A stretch of DNA of 64,000 bases from Burkholderia sp. D-99. Lineage in GTDB: Bacteria; Pseudomonadota; Gammaproteobacteria; Burkholderiales; Burkholderiaceae. Each line of letters opens with the position of its first letter. Within the stretch, counting starts at the first letter, position 1. The DNA lies in NCBI RefSeq assembly GCF_011605345.1, contig NZ_JAAOXM010000005.1, forward strand, positions 62,001-126,000, in the 5' to 3' direction. Shown here one piece after another: positions 24,695 to 34,219 of this stretch. The translations under genes and the position numbers were made by a program. The notes under the pieces were generated by a model. It searched no databases, was not told the origin of the DNA, and saw only the letters and a program-made list of their open reading frames with translations.

Positions 24695-26422
24695 ATGAAC
24701 CAGATCGGAATGACGGAGAGGCGGCGTTCGAGAAATGAAACCGGCCGTATGCCACATGTCGTATCGCTTTCATTCGCGTTGCTCTCCCTGCTTGGCGCGA
24801 CGGTGCCGGCCCATGCAGCAGAGGTACTGACCCGCCACGTCCGGGCGGAAACCGGCGTCGCGCTGGCGGCGCCCGCGAGCGCCGTTCCGGCGGACCGGCA
24901 GATGCTGCTCGACGTGGTGCTTCCGCTGCGGGACCGGGCAGGCCTGGACGCATTCGTCGCGGATGTCACCAGCCCGGGCAGTCCGAACTTCCGTCATTAC
25001 CTGACGCCGGCCGAATTCACCGCGCGATTCGGTCCGACCCGGGCGGACTACGCGTCGACCGTGCAATATCTCGTCGATCACGGCCTGACGTTGAAGGGCG
25101 GCAGTCGCGACGGCATGGATATCCAGGTGAGCGGGCCCGTATCGGCGATCGAAGCCGCGTTCAACCTGAAGCTGCGTTACTACCGGCATCCGACGGAGGG
25201 CCGGCTCTTCTTCGGCCCCGATCGTGAACCGACCACCTCGATGGGGGTTCCGCTTTGGCACGTGTCGGGGCTCGACAACTATTCGATTCCGCATCCGTTG
25301 TTCGTCAGGAAGACTGACTATGCGAAAGCGGGCGCCATCCGCCCCGACGCCATCGCGCCTCGAGCCACGACCGGGTCGGGGCCGTCCGCGTCGTTCCTCG
25401 GAAGCGACATGCGCGCGGCCTACTATGGCGGCGCCAGCCTGACGGGCGCCGGGCAACACCTGGGCTTGCTTGAATACGCGGGCACGGAGCTGGCCGACCT
25501 CGACACCTATTTCAGCAACGTCGGGCAAACCAACCATGTTCCGATCACGCTCGTCTCGACCGACGGGACCGCTACGTCCTGCGACCCAAGCGGATGCGAT
25601 GACGGCGAGCAGACGCTCGACATGACCCAGGCCATCGCCATGGCGCCCGGGCTCGCGAGCCTGACGATGTTCGTCGGTTCCGCCGACACGGCCATCCTCG
25701 CCGCGATGACGACCCGCAATCCGTTGCCGACGGCGATCGGCTGCTCGTGGGGCTGGACGCCGGCCGATCCGTCCACGCTGGATCCGTACTTCGAAAAAAT
25801 GGCTGCCCAGGGGCAATCGTTCTTTGCGGCGTCCGGCGACAGCGCGACCTGGTCGACCAGCAATGCGGCATGGCCCGCGGACAGCGCCTACGTCATTTCC
25901 GTCGGCGGGACCAGTCTGACGACGGGCTCGGCGGCAGGCGCGTGGAAGGCCGAGACGGCGTGGAGCGACAGCGGCGGCGGTGTTTCTCCCGCGCAGATCG
26001 CAATTCCGTCCTGGCAAAAGATCCGCGGTGTGGTCAATTCCAGCAACCGTGGCTCCACGGCCTATCGCAACGGACCGGACGTCTCCGCCAACGCCGACTT
26101 TACCTTCTACGTGTGTGCCAACCAGGCCGGCTGCACCGCGAACGAGTACGGCGGAACCAGCTTCGCCGCGCCGATGTGGGCAGGCTTCGTCGCGCTGGCG
26201 AACCAGCAGGCCGCCGCGTCCGGGAAGGCGCCCGTCGGGTACTTCAATCCGTTGATTTACGCGCAGAACCAGGTCAACGGCGCGCTGACGCCCGCCTATG
26301 CGGCCACCTTCCACGATGTTGCGAGTGGTGCCGCAGGCAGTTACTCGGCGGTGAAAGGCTATGACCTGGTCACCGGGTGGGGGAGCCCCAAGGCCGATCT
26401 GATCACGATGTTGATTCGGTAG
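24695..26422 (+). CDS. S53 family (sedolisin/kumamolisin-like) secreted serine-carboxyl protease
   Basis: This 575-residue proenzyme has a signal peptide ending PAHA, a pro-kumamolisin activation domain (about 55-200; it includes the FRHYLTPAEFTARFGP segment), and a catalytic domain. A DGEQTLDMTQAIAMAPG segment near residue 305 supplies the Glu/Asp pair, and GGTSFAAPMWAG near residue 487 supplies the catalytic Ser. Such proteases act at low pH outside the cell. A TTG at 24650 is open, but an AAAGGGGA ribosome site sets the ATG at 24695. It is flanked by chitin-active enzymes. Confidence 0.93.
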   Translation: MNQIGMTERRRSRNETGRMPHVVSLSFALLSLLGATVPAHAAEVLTRHVRAETGVALAAPASAVPADRQMLLDVVLPLRDRAGLDAFVADVTSPGSPNFRHYLTPAEFTARFGPTRADYASTVQYLVDHGLTLKGGSRDGMDIQVSGPVSAIEAAFNLKLRYYRHPTEGRLFFGPDREPTTSMGVPLWHVSGLDNYSIPHPLFVRKTDYAKAGAIRPDAIAPRATTGSGPSASFLGSDMRAAYYGGASLTGAGQHLGLLEYAGTELADLDTYFSNVGQTNHVPITLVSTDGTATSCDPSGCDDGEQTLDMTQAIAMAPGLASLTMFVGSADTAILAAMTTRNPLPTAIGCSWGWTPADPSTLDPYFEKMAAQGQSFFAASGDSATWSTSNAAWPADSAYVISVGGTSLTTGSAAGAWKAETAWSDSGGGVSPAQIAIPSWQKIRGVVNSSNRGSTAYRNGPDVSANADFTFYVCANQAGCTANEYGGTSFAAPMWAGFVALANQQAAASGKAPVGYFNPLIYAQNQVNGALTPAYAATFHDVASGAAGSYSAVKGYDLVTGWGSPKADLITMLIR

Positions 26423-26571
26423 TCCGTAGCAATGGTGCAGACGCTTGCCGCCCATGTGACGTGGCGGGTTTCCGTTACGTCCGTGTGGGCGGAGCGCGTC
26501 TTCCTGAAATGTTCCCCGGCATGTATGGCGTGAAAGACAGGTGCCGGTAATGCGTAAAACACGATGAGGGC

Positions 26572-27669
26572 ATGAAAATGAAGAGCAACCAATCCGGAAT
26601 CATGAAGCGGTCGACCTTGAGGGGCGCGCTGGCGCTTTTGTTGGCATGGTCTTCTTTCGGCACGGGCGCTGCCGCGGCAGCCGGGACGGGTACCGGCACG
26701 GCGCCGGCATTCGTTTATAGCCCGTACAAGGACGCGACGATTTCGATGAACTGGAACACGAACGTCATCTCGTCGAACGTCACCGGTCAGTTGAGCCCGG
26801 TGCTGTCGGTGCTGCCAGCCAGTGTCCGTACGATGACGCTCGCGTTTGCGACCGGTGAATGCGGCAGCGAGAACTGGGCGGGCGTCGACGGCGGCGCGAT
26901 GGCGGCCGCCAATGTGCCGCTTTTCACCGCGGCCAACGTGAATTACGTGATTTCCACCGGCGGTGCGGCCGGCATGTTCACGTGCGGGACGGATGCGGGC
27001 ATGGCAGCTTTCATCAATCGTTATGCATCGAGCAACCTCATCGGGATCGATTTCGATATCGAGGGCGGACAGACACAACAGGTGATCAACGATCTCGTCC
27101 AGCGCGTGGCAGTCGCCCAGCAGAATTATCCCGGCCTGCGCTTCAGCTTTACGCTCGCGACACTGGCCCCTTCCCAGCAGGGCGCGACCACGGCCAGCTC
27201 CTGGGGCGCCAGCGCCCCCGACAGCTTCAACGTGTATGGCGACTGGGTCATGCAGGCGATCCAGACGTATGGGCTGAAGAACTACACCATCGACCTGATG
27301 ACGATGGACTACGGGTCGGCGGGGGCGGGGAACTGCGTGGTCGCGAACGGCACCTGCCAGATGGGACAGTCGGCGATCCAGGCGGCGATGAACCTGCACG
27401 ATCACTGGGGTGTGCCGTACAACCAGATCGAGCTGACGCCGATGATCGGCGGCAACGATGTGAGCGGCGAAACCTTTACGCCGGCGGATGCGGACACCGT
27501 TGCGCAGTTCGTGAAACAGAATGGTCTCGTGGGTGTCCACTTCTGGTCGTTCGATCGTGACGTCGATTGTCCGCCCGGCGCCGCGTCGTCGACGTGCAAC
27601 TCCATCGGCGGTGTCGGTACGCTTGGTTATACGAACCGGTTTGCCAACGACCTGGCGCCCGGCAATTGA
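26572..27669 (+). CDS. Secreted GH18-family chitinase-like protein
   Basis: This 365-residue protein has an N-terminal signal peptide and a single TIM-barrel GH18-like domain starting FVYSPYKD. The catalytic strand reads LIGIDFDIEGG: Asp160, Asp162 and catalytic Glu164 of the DxxDxDxE motif are present, while the first Asp is replaced by Ile. LMTMDYG and VHFWSFDRD strands follow, as in bacterial chitinases of the ChiD/Chi18 type. The ATG at 26578 has a better-spaced GAGGG element than 26572; both give the same protein body. It probably hydrolyses chitin together with the LPMO. Confidence 0.9.
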   Translation: MKMKSNQSGIMKRSTLRGALALLLAWSSFGTGAAAAAGTGTGTAPAFVYSPYKDATISMNWNTNVISSNVTGQLSPVLSVLPASVRTMTLAFATGECGSENWAGVDGGAMAAANVPLFTAANVNYVISTGGAAGMFTCGTDAGMAAFINRYASSNLIGIDFDIEGGQTQQVINDLVQRVAVAQQNYPGLRFSFTLATLAPSQQGATTASSWGASAPDSFNVYGDWVMQAIQTYGLKNYTIDLMTMDYGSAGAGNCVVANGTCQMGQSAIQAAMNLHDHWGVPYNQIELTPMIGGNDVSGETFTPADADTVAQFVKQNGLVGVHFWSFDRDVDCPPGAASSTCNSIGGVGTLGYTNRFANDLAPGN

Positions 27670-29645
27670 ACGAAGAGGGGGCAGGGAGGAGACCATGCGG
27701 GCCGTCCGTATCATGGCGACGACGTTTCCCATGGTCTCCGACTTCCATGACCGGCAACGGGAAGAATCGCGGTTGTCTAGGGGCGGGCTGCCGGTACGCG
27801 CATTCGATGCGTGGTTCGCGATCGTCAACACAAAGCGCGGCAAGAAGGGGCGAACGATAGCTGTAGGTTACTTCGGACTGCGATAAACAAATGTGATGCC
27901 GACCCTCCGGACACACAGGATCGCAGGCGTGTTTGCATCGAACGTTCCGCCGCTGCTTACCGCGATTTCAGACGTGGGTCACAACCGGCAAGCGATCGAG
28001 ATGTTGGTAACGATCCAGCAAATGACTCGGTGGGGCGAACGTAACCGGCCGTGGAAGCGCTTGCTGATCGATTGCGATGTGCTCGCCCCTGCGAAAGAGG
28101 ATGTCGTTTCCCGTGATTTCGATCCGGTTCGTGTCAACGAACGTAAGCGGACGCTGGCGGACCATGATATCTGCGCGTTCGGTGAACTGATTCCTGCCGC
28201 GCGGCTTCCGCGTTCCATCGTGTCATCGGTATGGGTCATGCTTGCGTGTGAAACGCGCGTCGGCGAAACGCGTCCTGACGCGCTTGATCGATCTTGACTT
28301 CAAGGCACTGATGTAGAGGATTTCAAAGGAACGAACGAAGTCGAACGCGGCGATCACGATTCATCTATCCGATTTCGTCGTTGCGTCATCGGCAGGGACA
28401 GCTCACCCCGCTCGCCGGTCCTTCGGTGATTCGATGCCGGCGTCACCGAATCCGGCTGGCCGCATCGCGTCCTAGCGAGGGCCACCCGCGCGCGCCATGC
28501 CGTTTTTCGGAACAGTCGAATCTCCGTCGGCCCTGTGCGCAATGGAAGCGCCGATATCTGACAATCGCGTGTTCAATCGAGGATGTTGGTTCGATCTGGG
28601 TAATACCGCGAGAATGATGCGGACAATTCGACTGATTACTCTATTTCATTTTTTTGCAACCTAAAGAAACGTATTATCCGGCTTGATCTGAAGCAAGCCG
28701 CTCTTTTATTTGAAAAACAGATAAGTAAATAACGGGCAGAAGTTCCGACCCGATATAAAAACTGCTTCTTTCCCGAAAAATTAGTGAACTTACGTCGGAC
28801 TGTCGAATTTCCGGCCTGATCGTCGCGTGAGCGACTGAATTACCTCGTCAACGGGGTGGTCGGTGTGCTGCACGATGGATGTGATTGATTCTATTTAATC
28901 AATTCTGGTGTTGGTAACGAGGGATAGTCTGGTTTGATGAGGTTGATTCGCTGGGCTTCACGCGGAGGTGGCAGGCATCTTGTTATATATATGAAAGAAT
29001 TCGGGCTTTGGCGGATTCGCAACGGATGCCCGGATTCTGGGAATCAGGACAGGAAATAATCGATTCCGAATCACGCCCCCATTTATCGAATCTCCATTCA
29101 TCGAATCGGTGCGAGGATGCGCGCGATTCATGCGCATCACATAAAGCGCAGCACCATTCGACCGGCCCGATCCCACATCAGGACGCGTTTCCGCATGCTC
29201 CGCACGCGTTGCCGATTGTTCGTGTGCGCTGACCGTCGCGAGTGAGGATCAGCCACTGGCTGGCTCTTGCGGGCGGGTTGCTCCATCGAGTCTTTCCTCA
29301 ACCTTGATCTGACATCTGGCGATGATGAAACCGAGTCCTGCCGATCCGCATGAGATGCGCGACCCGAGCGCGAAGCCACCCGACCGAGAGTGTCCCGTTC
29401 AGGCGCACGCCGCGTGCTGCCGGGTGGAGACGACCTGATGCCGTGACGTGCGCCGCGCGGCGACGGTGCCGTTTTCCTGAAACGGCCGCTCGGCGACAGC
29501 TTGCTTCACGTGTTTCTCACCGCGACGATGCCAGCTTCGTCCACGATGACGAACGGTTCGCGCGCCGATACCCATTCACAACAAACTTTCGTTAGCCGCA
29601 ACCGAAGGGGCGGGGGTCGATATCGAAAGTTTGGAGCGCTGAGAA
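27670..29645. other. Two-kilobase region without a convincing gene
   Basis: About 1976 bases separate the chitinase-like gene from the luxR gene. Short frames exist on both strands (for example plus 27893-28297, and minus 27968-28165 with a protein-like composition), but none shows a family motif. The base composition falls markedly at 28620-29000. One terminator-like hairpin with a T-rich tail is present at 28679-28710. Decayed genes or a small RNA are possible. Confidence 0.5.
28679..28710 (+). terminator. Intrinsic terminator-like hairpin with no upstream gene
   Basis: CGGCTTG (28679-28685) and CAAGCCG (28694-28700) form a 7-bp stem with an 8-base loop, followed by CTCTTTTATT. This is the clearest intrinsic-terminator shape in the window, on the plus strand. 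No coding gene ends just before it, so a small transcript may end here. Confidence 0.45.
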
Positions 29646-30371
29646 ATGAATATCGATCTAACGATGTGGTGGCGCGATGTGTTCGCCGGCTTTGGTCAGG
29701 TCGTAACGGAGAAAAATCTGCTGCATCAGATGATCCGTTTCGGGAATCACCTGGGATTCGACTACGTAGCCGGCGGCGCGAAAGGGATGATCGTCACGTC
29801 GCAGGATGAAGTGAGAATCGTCTCCAATTATCCGCAGGCGTGGCTCGATCGCTACGTGCAGAGGAATTACGCGGCGATCGATCCGACCATCCGGATCGGC
29901 GCGCGCAGTCGCAGCCTGGTCATATGGGGCGACGCAATGTTTCGCAAGACGCCTCACCTCTGGGCCGAAGCGCAGCAGTTCGGGTTGAAGGCGGGGCTGT
30001 CACAACCCGGGTGGGCGAGGGGGGGCATCTTCATGATGCTGTCGCTCGCCCGCAACGGCGAGCCGGTCACGATGGCCGAGGCCGCGGAACTGCAGCCTTA
30101 TCTTTTGCTGCTGACCGAGTTCTTCATCTCGAAGATGCAGGATCTGATCGACAACTCGGACGCGACCCGCAACAGGACGCAACTGTCGCCGCGCGAGATC
30201 GAGGTACTGAAGTGGAGCGCGGCCGGCAAGACCGTGATCGAGCTGTCCGCGATCCTGGGCGTGACGGGTGCCACCGTGCAGTTCCACTTGCAGAACGCGA
30301 AGCGCAAACTGGGCGTGTCGACGAAGATTCAGGCGACGGATCACGCGAGGCGTCTGGGCCTGATTGGATGA
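29646..30371 (+). CDS. LuxR-type quorum-sensing transcription regulator
   Basis: This 241-residue regulator has an N-terminal autoinducer-binding domain and a C-terminal LuxR helix-turn-helix. Residues that contact acyl-homoserine lactone in the family are present: Trp66, Tyr70, Asp79-Pro80 and Trp94. The HTH (about 175-235) has LSPREIEVLKWSAAGKTVIELS. No luxI gene is in the window, so it is a solo LuxR here. It lies next to, and converges with, the DAHP synthase of the phenazine cluster, and it probably controls that cluster. Confidence 0.93.
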   Translation: MNIDLTMWWRDVFAGFGQVVTEKNLLHQMIRFGNHLGFDYVAGGAKGMIVTSQDEVRIVSNYPQAWLDRYVQRNYAAIDPTIRIGARSRSLVIWGDAMFRKTPHLWAEAQQFGLKAGLSQPGWARGGIFMMLSLARNGEPVTMAEAAELQPYLLLLTEFFISKMQDLIDNSDATRNRTQLSPREIEVLKWSAAGKTVIELSAILGVTGATVQFHLQNAKRKLGVSTKIQATDHARRLGLIG

Positions 30372-30476
30372 GCGATGCGCGGGCACCACAGTGCGGGCGC
30401 GACGGGTAACCGGCGCCCGACCGGTGCGCGTGACGCCCGCGTATCCGACCGCGCGGCCGTCAGCGTGGCGCGTTCG

Positions 30477-31586
30477 TCACACGCTGATCTCGCCGCTCGA
30501 CTGGCGGCCCGCGTGCAGGCTGTCGTCCCGGATTGCGTGCGCCGGCCGGCGCGTGCCGACTGCGCCGGCCAGCTGCTCCAGCACGCGTTCGGTGTCCGGC
30601 CATGACAGGCACGCATCCGTGATGCTCTTGCCGTATTCAAGCGCCTTGCCGTTGCCGGGATCCTGACGACCTTCGACAAGGTGCGATTCGATCATCACGC
30701 CTGCGATATGCCGACTGCCGGACGCGATCTGCATGGCGATGTCCTCGCAGACCGGGATCTGATTGCGGTACTGGCGCCGGCTGTTCCCATGGCTCGCATC
30801 GACGAACAGACGCGGTTTCACGTTGGCGCTCGACAGCAGCGCGTGCACCTCGCGGATGTTCGCGGTATCGAAGTTGGGTTGTTTTCCGCCTCGCAGCACC
30901 ACGTGTCCGTACGGATTGCCGCGCGACGAGACGGTACTGACCGCGCCGTGCGCATCGATCGACATGAAGTGATGCGCGCGCGCCGCGGCGATGATTGCAT
31001 CCACGGCGATCTGGACGTTCCCGTCCGTGCCGTTCTTGAAGCCGACCGGCATGGGCAGGCCCGACGCAAGCTCCCGGTGCGTCTGCGACTCGGTGGTGCG
31101 CGCGCCGATGGCTGCCCACGCAACCAGATCGGACAGATAGACCGGCGTAAACGGGTCCAGGAATTCGGTCGCCGTCGGCACGCCCAGCAGATTTATTTCG
31201 TTCAGCAGCGCGCGCGCGACCGTGAGGCCGATCTCTATCCGGCAACTGCCGTCGAGATGCGGATCGTTGATCAAGCCTTTCCAGCCGACGGTCGTGCGCG
31301 GCTTCTCGAAGTAGGCGCGCATCACGATTTCCAGATGGTTGCAGAAACGCGTGCGTGCCTGCGCGAGATGCGCCGCGTACTCCAGCGCGGCGCGCGGGTC
31401 GTGAATGGAGCAAGGCCCGACCACGACGACAAGGCGCGTGTCGCGTCCGTCGAGTATGGCCTCGATGGCCCTGCGCCCACGTTCGACCACGGCGCGCGCG
31501 CGCGACAAGTCGGGAAGCGCGGCGGCTATCTCGGCGGGGGCGGGAAGACGAATTGCGCTCTTTCTCTCAGGCGACCACATATCCAT
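30477..31586 (-). CDS. DAHP synthase, class I (AroG/F/H type)
   Basis: This 369-residue 3-deoxy-7-phosphoheptulonate synthase is the entry step of the shikimate pathway, joining PEP and erythrose-4-phosphate. Motifs include VVVVGPCSIHDP, MRAYFEKPRTTVGWKG, GFKNGTDGN and VDASHGNS, all typical of AroG. It should raise chorismate supply for phenazine synthesis, the role that PhzC plays in Pseudomonas. However, PhzC is a class II enzyme and this is class I. It is read divergently from the fused phzD gene across a 545-base gap. Confidence 0.94.
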   Translation of the reverse strand: MDMWSPERKSAIRLPAPAEIAAALPDLSRARAVVERGRRAIEAILDGRDTRLVVVVGPCSIHDPRAALEYAAHLAQARTRFCNHLEIVMRAYFEKPRTTVGWKGLINDPHLDGSCRIEIGLTVARALLNEINLLGVPTATEFLDPFTPVYLSDLVAWAAIGARTTESQTHRELASGLPMPVGFKNGTDGNVQIAVDAIIAAARAHHFMSIDAHGAVSTVSSRGNPYGHVVLRGGKQPNFDTANIREVHALLSSANVKPRLFVDASHGNSRRQYRNQIPVCEDIAMQIASGSRHIAGVMIESHLVEGRQDPGNGKALEYGKSITDACLSWPDTERVLEQLAGAVGTRRPAHAIRDDSLHAGRQSSGEISV

Positions 31587-31714
31587 GCTGCGCTCCTCGA
31601 CGATTTACCTAAAGATACGCACACCTGACGGGCTGTACGAGCATCGGTTCCGGAATGGCAGTTCCGCACTGTGCCAGCCATTCGTGCATACGGGGGCGTC
31701 TCGCATTCGCGTCT

Positions 31715-31734
31715 ACCTATCAATGGCTACAGGA
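31715..31734. promoter_or_regulatory. Weak lux-box-like element
   Basis: The minus strand reads TCCTGTAGCCATTGATAGGT, which matches the ends of the lux-box pattern (CCTGTAG ... AGGT) but has poor dyad symmetry in the right half. It lies 129 bases upstream of the DAHP synthase start and about 400 bases before the fused phzD start. Chance occurrence is possible. Confidence 0.2.
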
Positions 31735-32026
31735 GAAACAAGACACGCATCGCGATGGAGCGACGCGATGAATCAAGCGGATGTCATGCATGTGACGACG
31801 CGTCGAAATGTGCGCGTACGCGGCCGTGCATGACCACCCCCTATCGAAATTCATAGTGTGGTCGGCGCGGCGCTGCGCACGCGACGAGGTCGTCATGCAA
31901 TGATGAAGTCGTTGTTGGCTCACCCACATGCGATCCGCATAACGCGGAGCGCGATCGGATCGAACACACGATTGATCGCGACTTGAAGCAGGCGCGCACG
32001 CAAGCACGCCGAGCGGATCGACGAAT

Positions 32027-32064
32027 TACGGGGCGGCGCATCCACGCCGCCCGGTACCCCCGTA
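32027..32064 (+). other. Leader hairpin with alternative pairing before phzD fusion
   Basis: GGGCGGCG (32031-32038) and CGCCGCCC (32045-32052) form a perfect 8-bp stem with a 6-base loop. The overlapping pair TACGGGG (32027-32033) and CCCCGTA (32058-32064) could form an alternative 7-bp stem. It lies 68 bases before the GTG start. It could be an attenuator-like or mRNA-stabilising structure. Confidence 0.45.
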
Positions 32065-32131
32065 TGCCCGATGAATCGTGCGGACCCTGTCCGCGGTATT
32101 CAAGCGCGTGGCGCAGCAATCGGAGACAGAC

Positions 32132-34219
32132 GTGACAGCCTCAATTGCCGAGAAAGAACACTGGGTCATCTGTTCGAACTTCGACCATGACCTCCTGCAA
32201 ACCCGGCTCCTGGCCGACGCCGCGCGCGCCGGCGCGCACCGGGAGGTCGTCGTCGCGCCGCTCGGCGCGGCGTTCGATGCGCTTCGCGCGGAGCACGACG
32301 GACAGGATGCGGGCGATCGCGCGCATCGCTTCGTGCTGGTGCGCGTCGAGGACCTGGTCGACGTCGCGCCGCTGCGCGCCGAGGCGCCCCGGCCGACTTC
32401 GGATGCCGGCGACCTTGAGTACTACAGATTGCCGAACGGAATGGAGATCGCGCATCTGAAGGCGTACGAGAGCCGCTACCTGTACAACGAGATCTTTGTC
32501 GAACAGACCTACCTGAAGAACGGCATCGAACTGCACGATGGCGACGTCGTGTTCGACATCGGCGCCAACATCGGCATGTTCTCGCTGTTCGTCAGCCGGC
32601 ATTGCGAGGGGGCGAGGATCTATGCGTTCGAGCCGTCTCCGGTGACTTTCCGCGCGCTGCGCGCCAATCTCGAACGTCACGCGCCCGGCGCGACCGCGAT
32701 CGAGGCCGGCGTGGCGGAGGCCGACCGCGACGCGACCTTCACGTTCTATCCGCAATCGTCGGTGTTCTCCGGATTCCATGCCGACGACGCGGACCGCGCG
32801 GCGCTCAGGGCCATCGTGTCGAACGAACTCGCTGCCGATGATCGGTTGCGTGGCCGCGATGTCAGCGGGTATGTCGATGCGTTGCTCGAACACCGGTTCG
32901 AGCAGCAGACCTACGACTGCAAGCTGCGTTCACTTTCCAGCGTGATTCGCGAGCTGGGTATCGACCACATCGACCTGCTCAAGATCGACGCGGAAAAGTG
33001 CGAGGAGGCGATTTTCGACGGCATCGATGCGCACGACTGGGCGAAGGTCCGGCAAATCGTCGTCGAGGTGCACGGGCAGGCGGCCCCGGCACGGGAGCGT
33101 ATCTGTGCGACGCTGGAAGCGAACGGTTTCGACATCGCGCTGGTCGAGGAACAGATGCTGCGCGAGTCGGGATTCTGCAACATCTACGGCACGCGGGCCG
33201 GGGTGCGCGGCCGCGACACGCTGGCGACATGGGAGGCGCGCGCACAAAACGGGCTGGACGCGCTGTCGAAGCTGCTCGATCCCTCCGCGCGCGCCGCGCA
33301 CGACCCGGCGCCGGTGATCGTGATCGCACCGTCTTCCGACGCGTTCGTCCGGCGCGTGCCCGAGGGCCTGGTCGAGGCGGTCGAGGCGCGTATCGAGCAG
33401 ATGTTGGGCGCGCGGCCCGTCGGCGCGCGCGTCGATACGCACGGACGCCGCGACGCGGGCGACGCATCGGATCGCGCGGCGCCCGACGGCGCCCGGCTCG
33501 ACGCGCTGGCGCAGTACCTGGAGGCGCTGGCCGCCGCGCGGCCCAAGGCCGCGGCCGCGAAGGCGGATGCGCCGCTCGCGGGGCAGGCAAGCCGGCCCGG
33601 GATTCCCGTGATCGAATCGTATGCGATGCCGGTTGCGTCGCAGTTGCCGGTCAATATCGCGCAATGGCGGATCGATCCGCGCCGCGCCGTGCTGCTGCTG
33701 CACGACCTGCAGCGCTTCTTTGTCCACCGGATTCCGTCGGCGGGCGCCGGCGCCGCGCTGGTCGACAACGCGGCGGCCATTCTCCGCCACTGTCGTGCGG
33801 CCGGCGTGCCGATCGCCTATACCGCGCAGCCAGGCGGGATGACCCAGGAGCAGCGGGGCCTGTTGAACGACTTCTGGGGCCCCGGCATGCAGGTGGCGCC
33901 CGAGGATCGCAACATCGTGGACGGCCTGACGCCCGAGCCGGACGACTGGGTTTTGACCAAGTGGCGCTACAGCGCGTTCTTCAAGTCGAATCTCTTGCAG
34001 CGCATGCGCGACGCGGGGCGTGACCAGCTGATCGTCTGCGGTGTCTATGCGCACATTGGCGTGCTGACGACGGTGATCGAATCCTATTCGAATGACATCG
34101 AGACCTTCCTGGTTGCCGACGCGATCGCGGATTTCTCGCTCGACCGCCATCTGATGGCGCTTCGTTACGCGGCCAGTTGCTGCGCGGTCGTGCTCACCAC
34201 CGGGGAGGTCATCGCGTGA
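32132..34219 (+). CDS. phzD: FkbM methyltransferase fused to PhzD isochorismatase
   Basis: This 695-residue fusion has two parts. Residues about 80-350 are an FkbM-family SAM methyltransferase (VVFDIGANIGMFSLF, YAFEPSPVTFRAL, IDLLKIDAEKCE), preceded by an 80-residue N-terminal segment. After an Ala-rich linker, residues about 490-695 match PhzD, which hydrolyses ADIC to dihydrohydroxyanthranilate. PhzD features are the catalytic Asp in LLLHDLQRFF, Lys in LTKWRYSAFF, and Gly in CGVYAHIGVL where other isochorismatases have Cys. I chose the GTG at 32132, which follows a GGAGA element, over the GTG at 32078. The methyl acceptor is unknown. The last bases overlap phzE (GTGA). Confidence 0.88.
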   Translation: MTASIAEKEHWVICSNFDHDLLQTRLLADAARAGAHREVVVAPLGAAFDALRAEHDGQDAGDRAHRFVLVRVEDLVDVAPLRAEAPRPTSDAGDLEYYRLPNGMEIAHLKAYESRYLYNEIFVEQTYLKNGIELHDGDVVFDIGANIGMFSLFVSRHCEGARIYAFEPSPVTFRALRANLERHAPGATAIEAGVAEADRDATFTFYPQSSVFSGFHADDADRAALRAIVSNELAADDRLRGRDVSGYVDALLEHRFEQQTYDCKLRSLSSVIRELGIDHIDLLKIDAEKCEEAIFDGIDAHDWAKVRQIVVEVHGQAAPARERICATLEANGFDIALVEEQMLRESGFCNIYGTRAGVRGRDTLATWEARAQNGLDALSKLLDPSARAAHDPAPVIVIAPSSDAFVRRVPEGLVEAVEARIEQMLGARPVGARVDTHGRRDAGDASDRAAPDGARLDALAQYLEALAAARPKAAAAKADAPLAGQASRPGIPVIESYAMPVASQLPVNIAQWRIDPRRAVLLLHDLQRFFVHRIPSAGAGAALVDNAAAILRHCRAAGVPIAYTAQPGGMTQEQRGLLNDFWGPGMQVAPEDRNIVDGLTPEPDDWVLTKWRYSAFFKSNLLQRMRDAGRDQLIVCGVYAHIGVLTTVIESYSNDIETFLVADAIADFSLDRHLMALRYAASCCAVVLTTGEVIA

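Larger units (their letters stand above)
31587..32131. promoter_or_regulatory. Divergent promoter region of the phenazine cluster
   Basis: This 545-base gap between the DAHP synthase gene and the fused FkbM-phzD gene has no recognisable gene. It holds a weak lux-box-like sequence at 31715-31734 and a strong leader hairpin at 32027-32064, listed separately. It must contain the promoter of the long plus-strand operon. Confidence 0.6.

Noticed and set aside
27968..28240. Minus-strand short frame with natural-looking residues (FTERADIMVRQRPLTFVDTNRIE-like start) downstream of the chitinase gene
   Set aside because: No start codon with a ribosome site, no recognisable family and only about 75-80 residues; it may be a decayed gene, but I cannot support it as a CDS.
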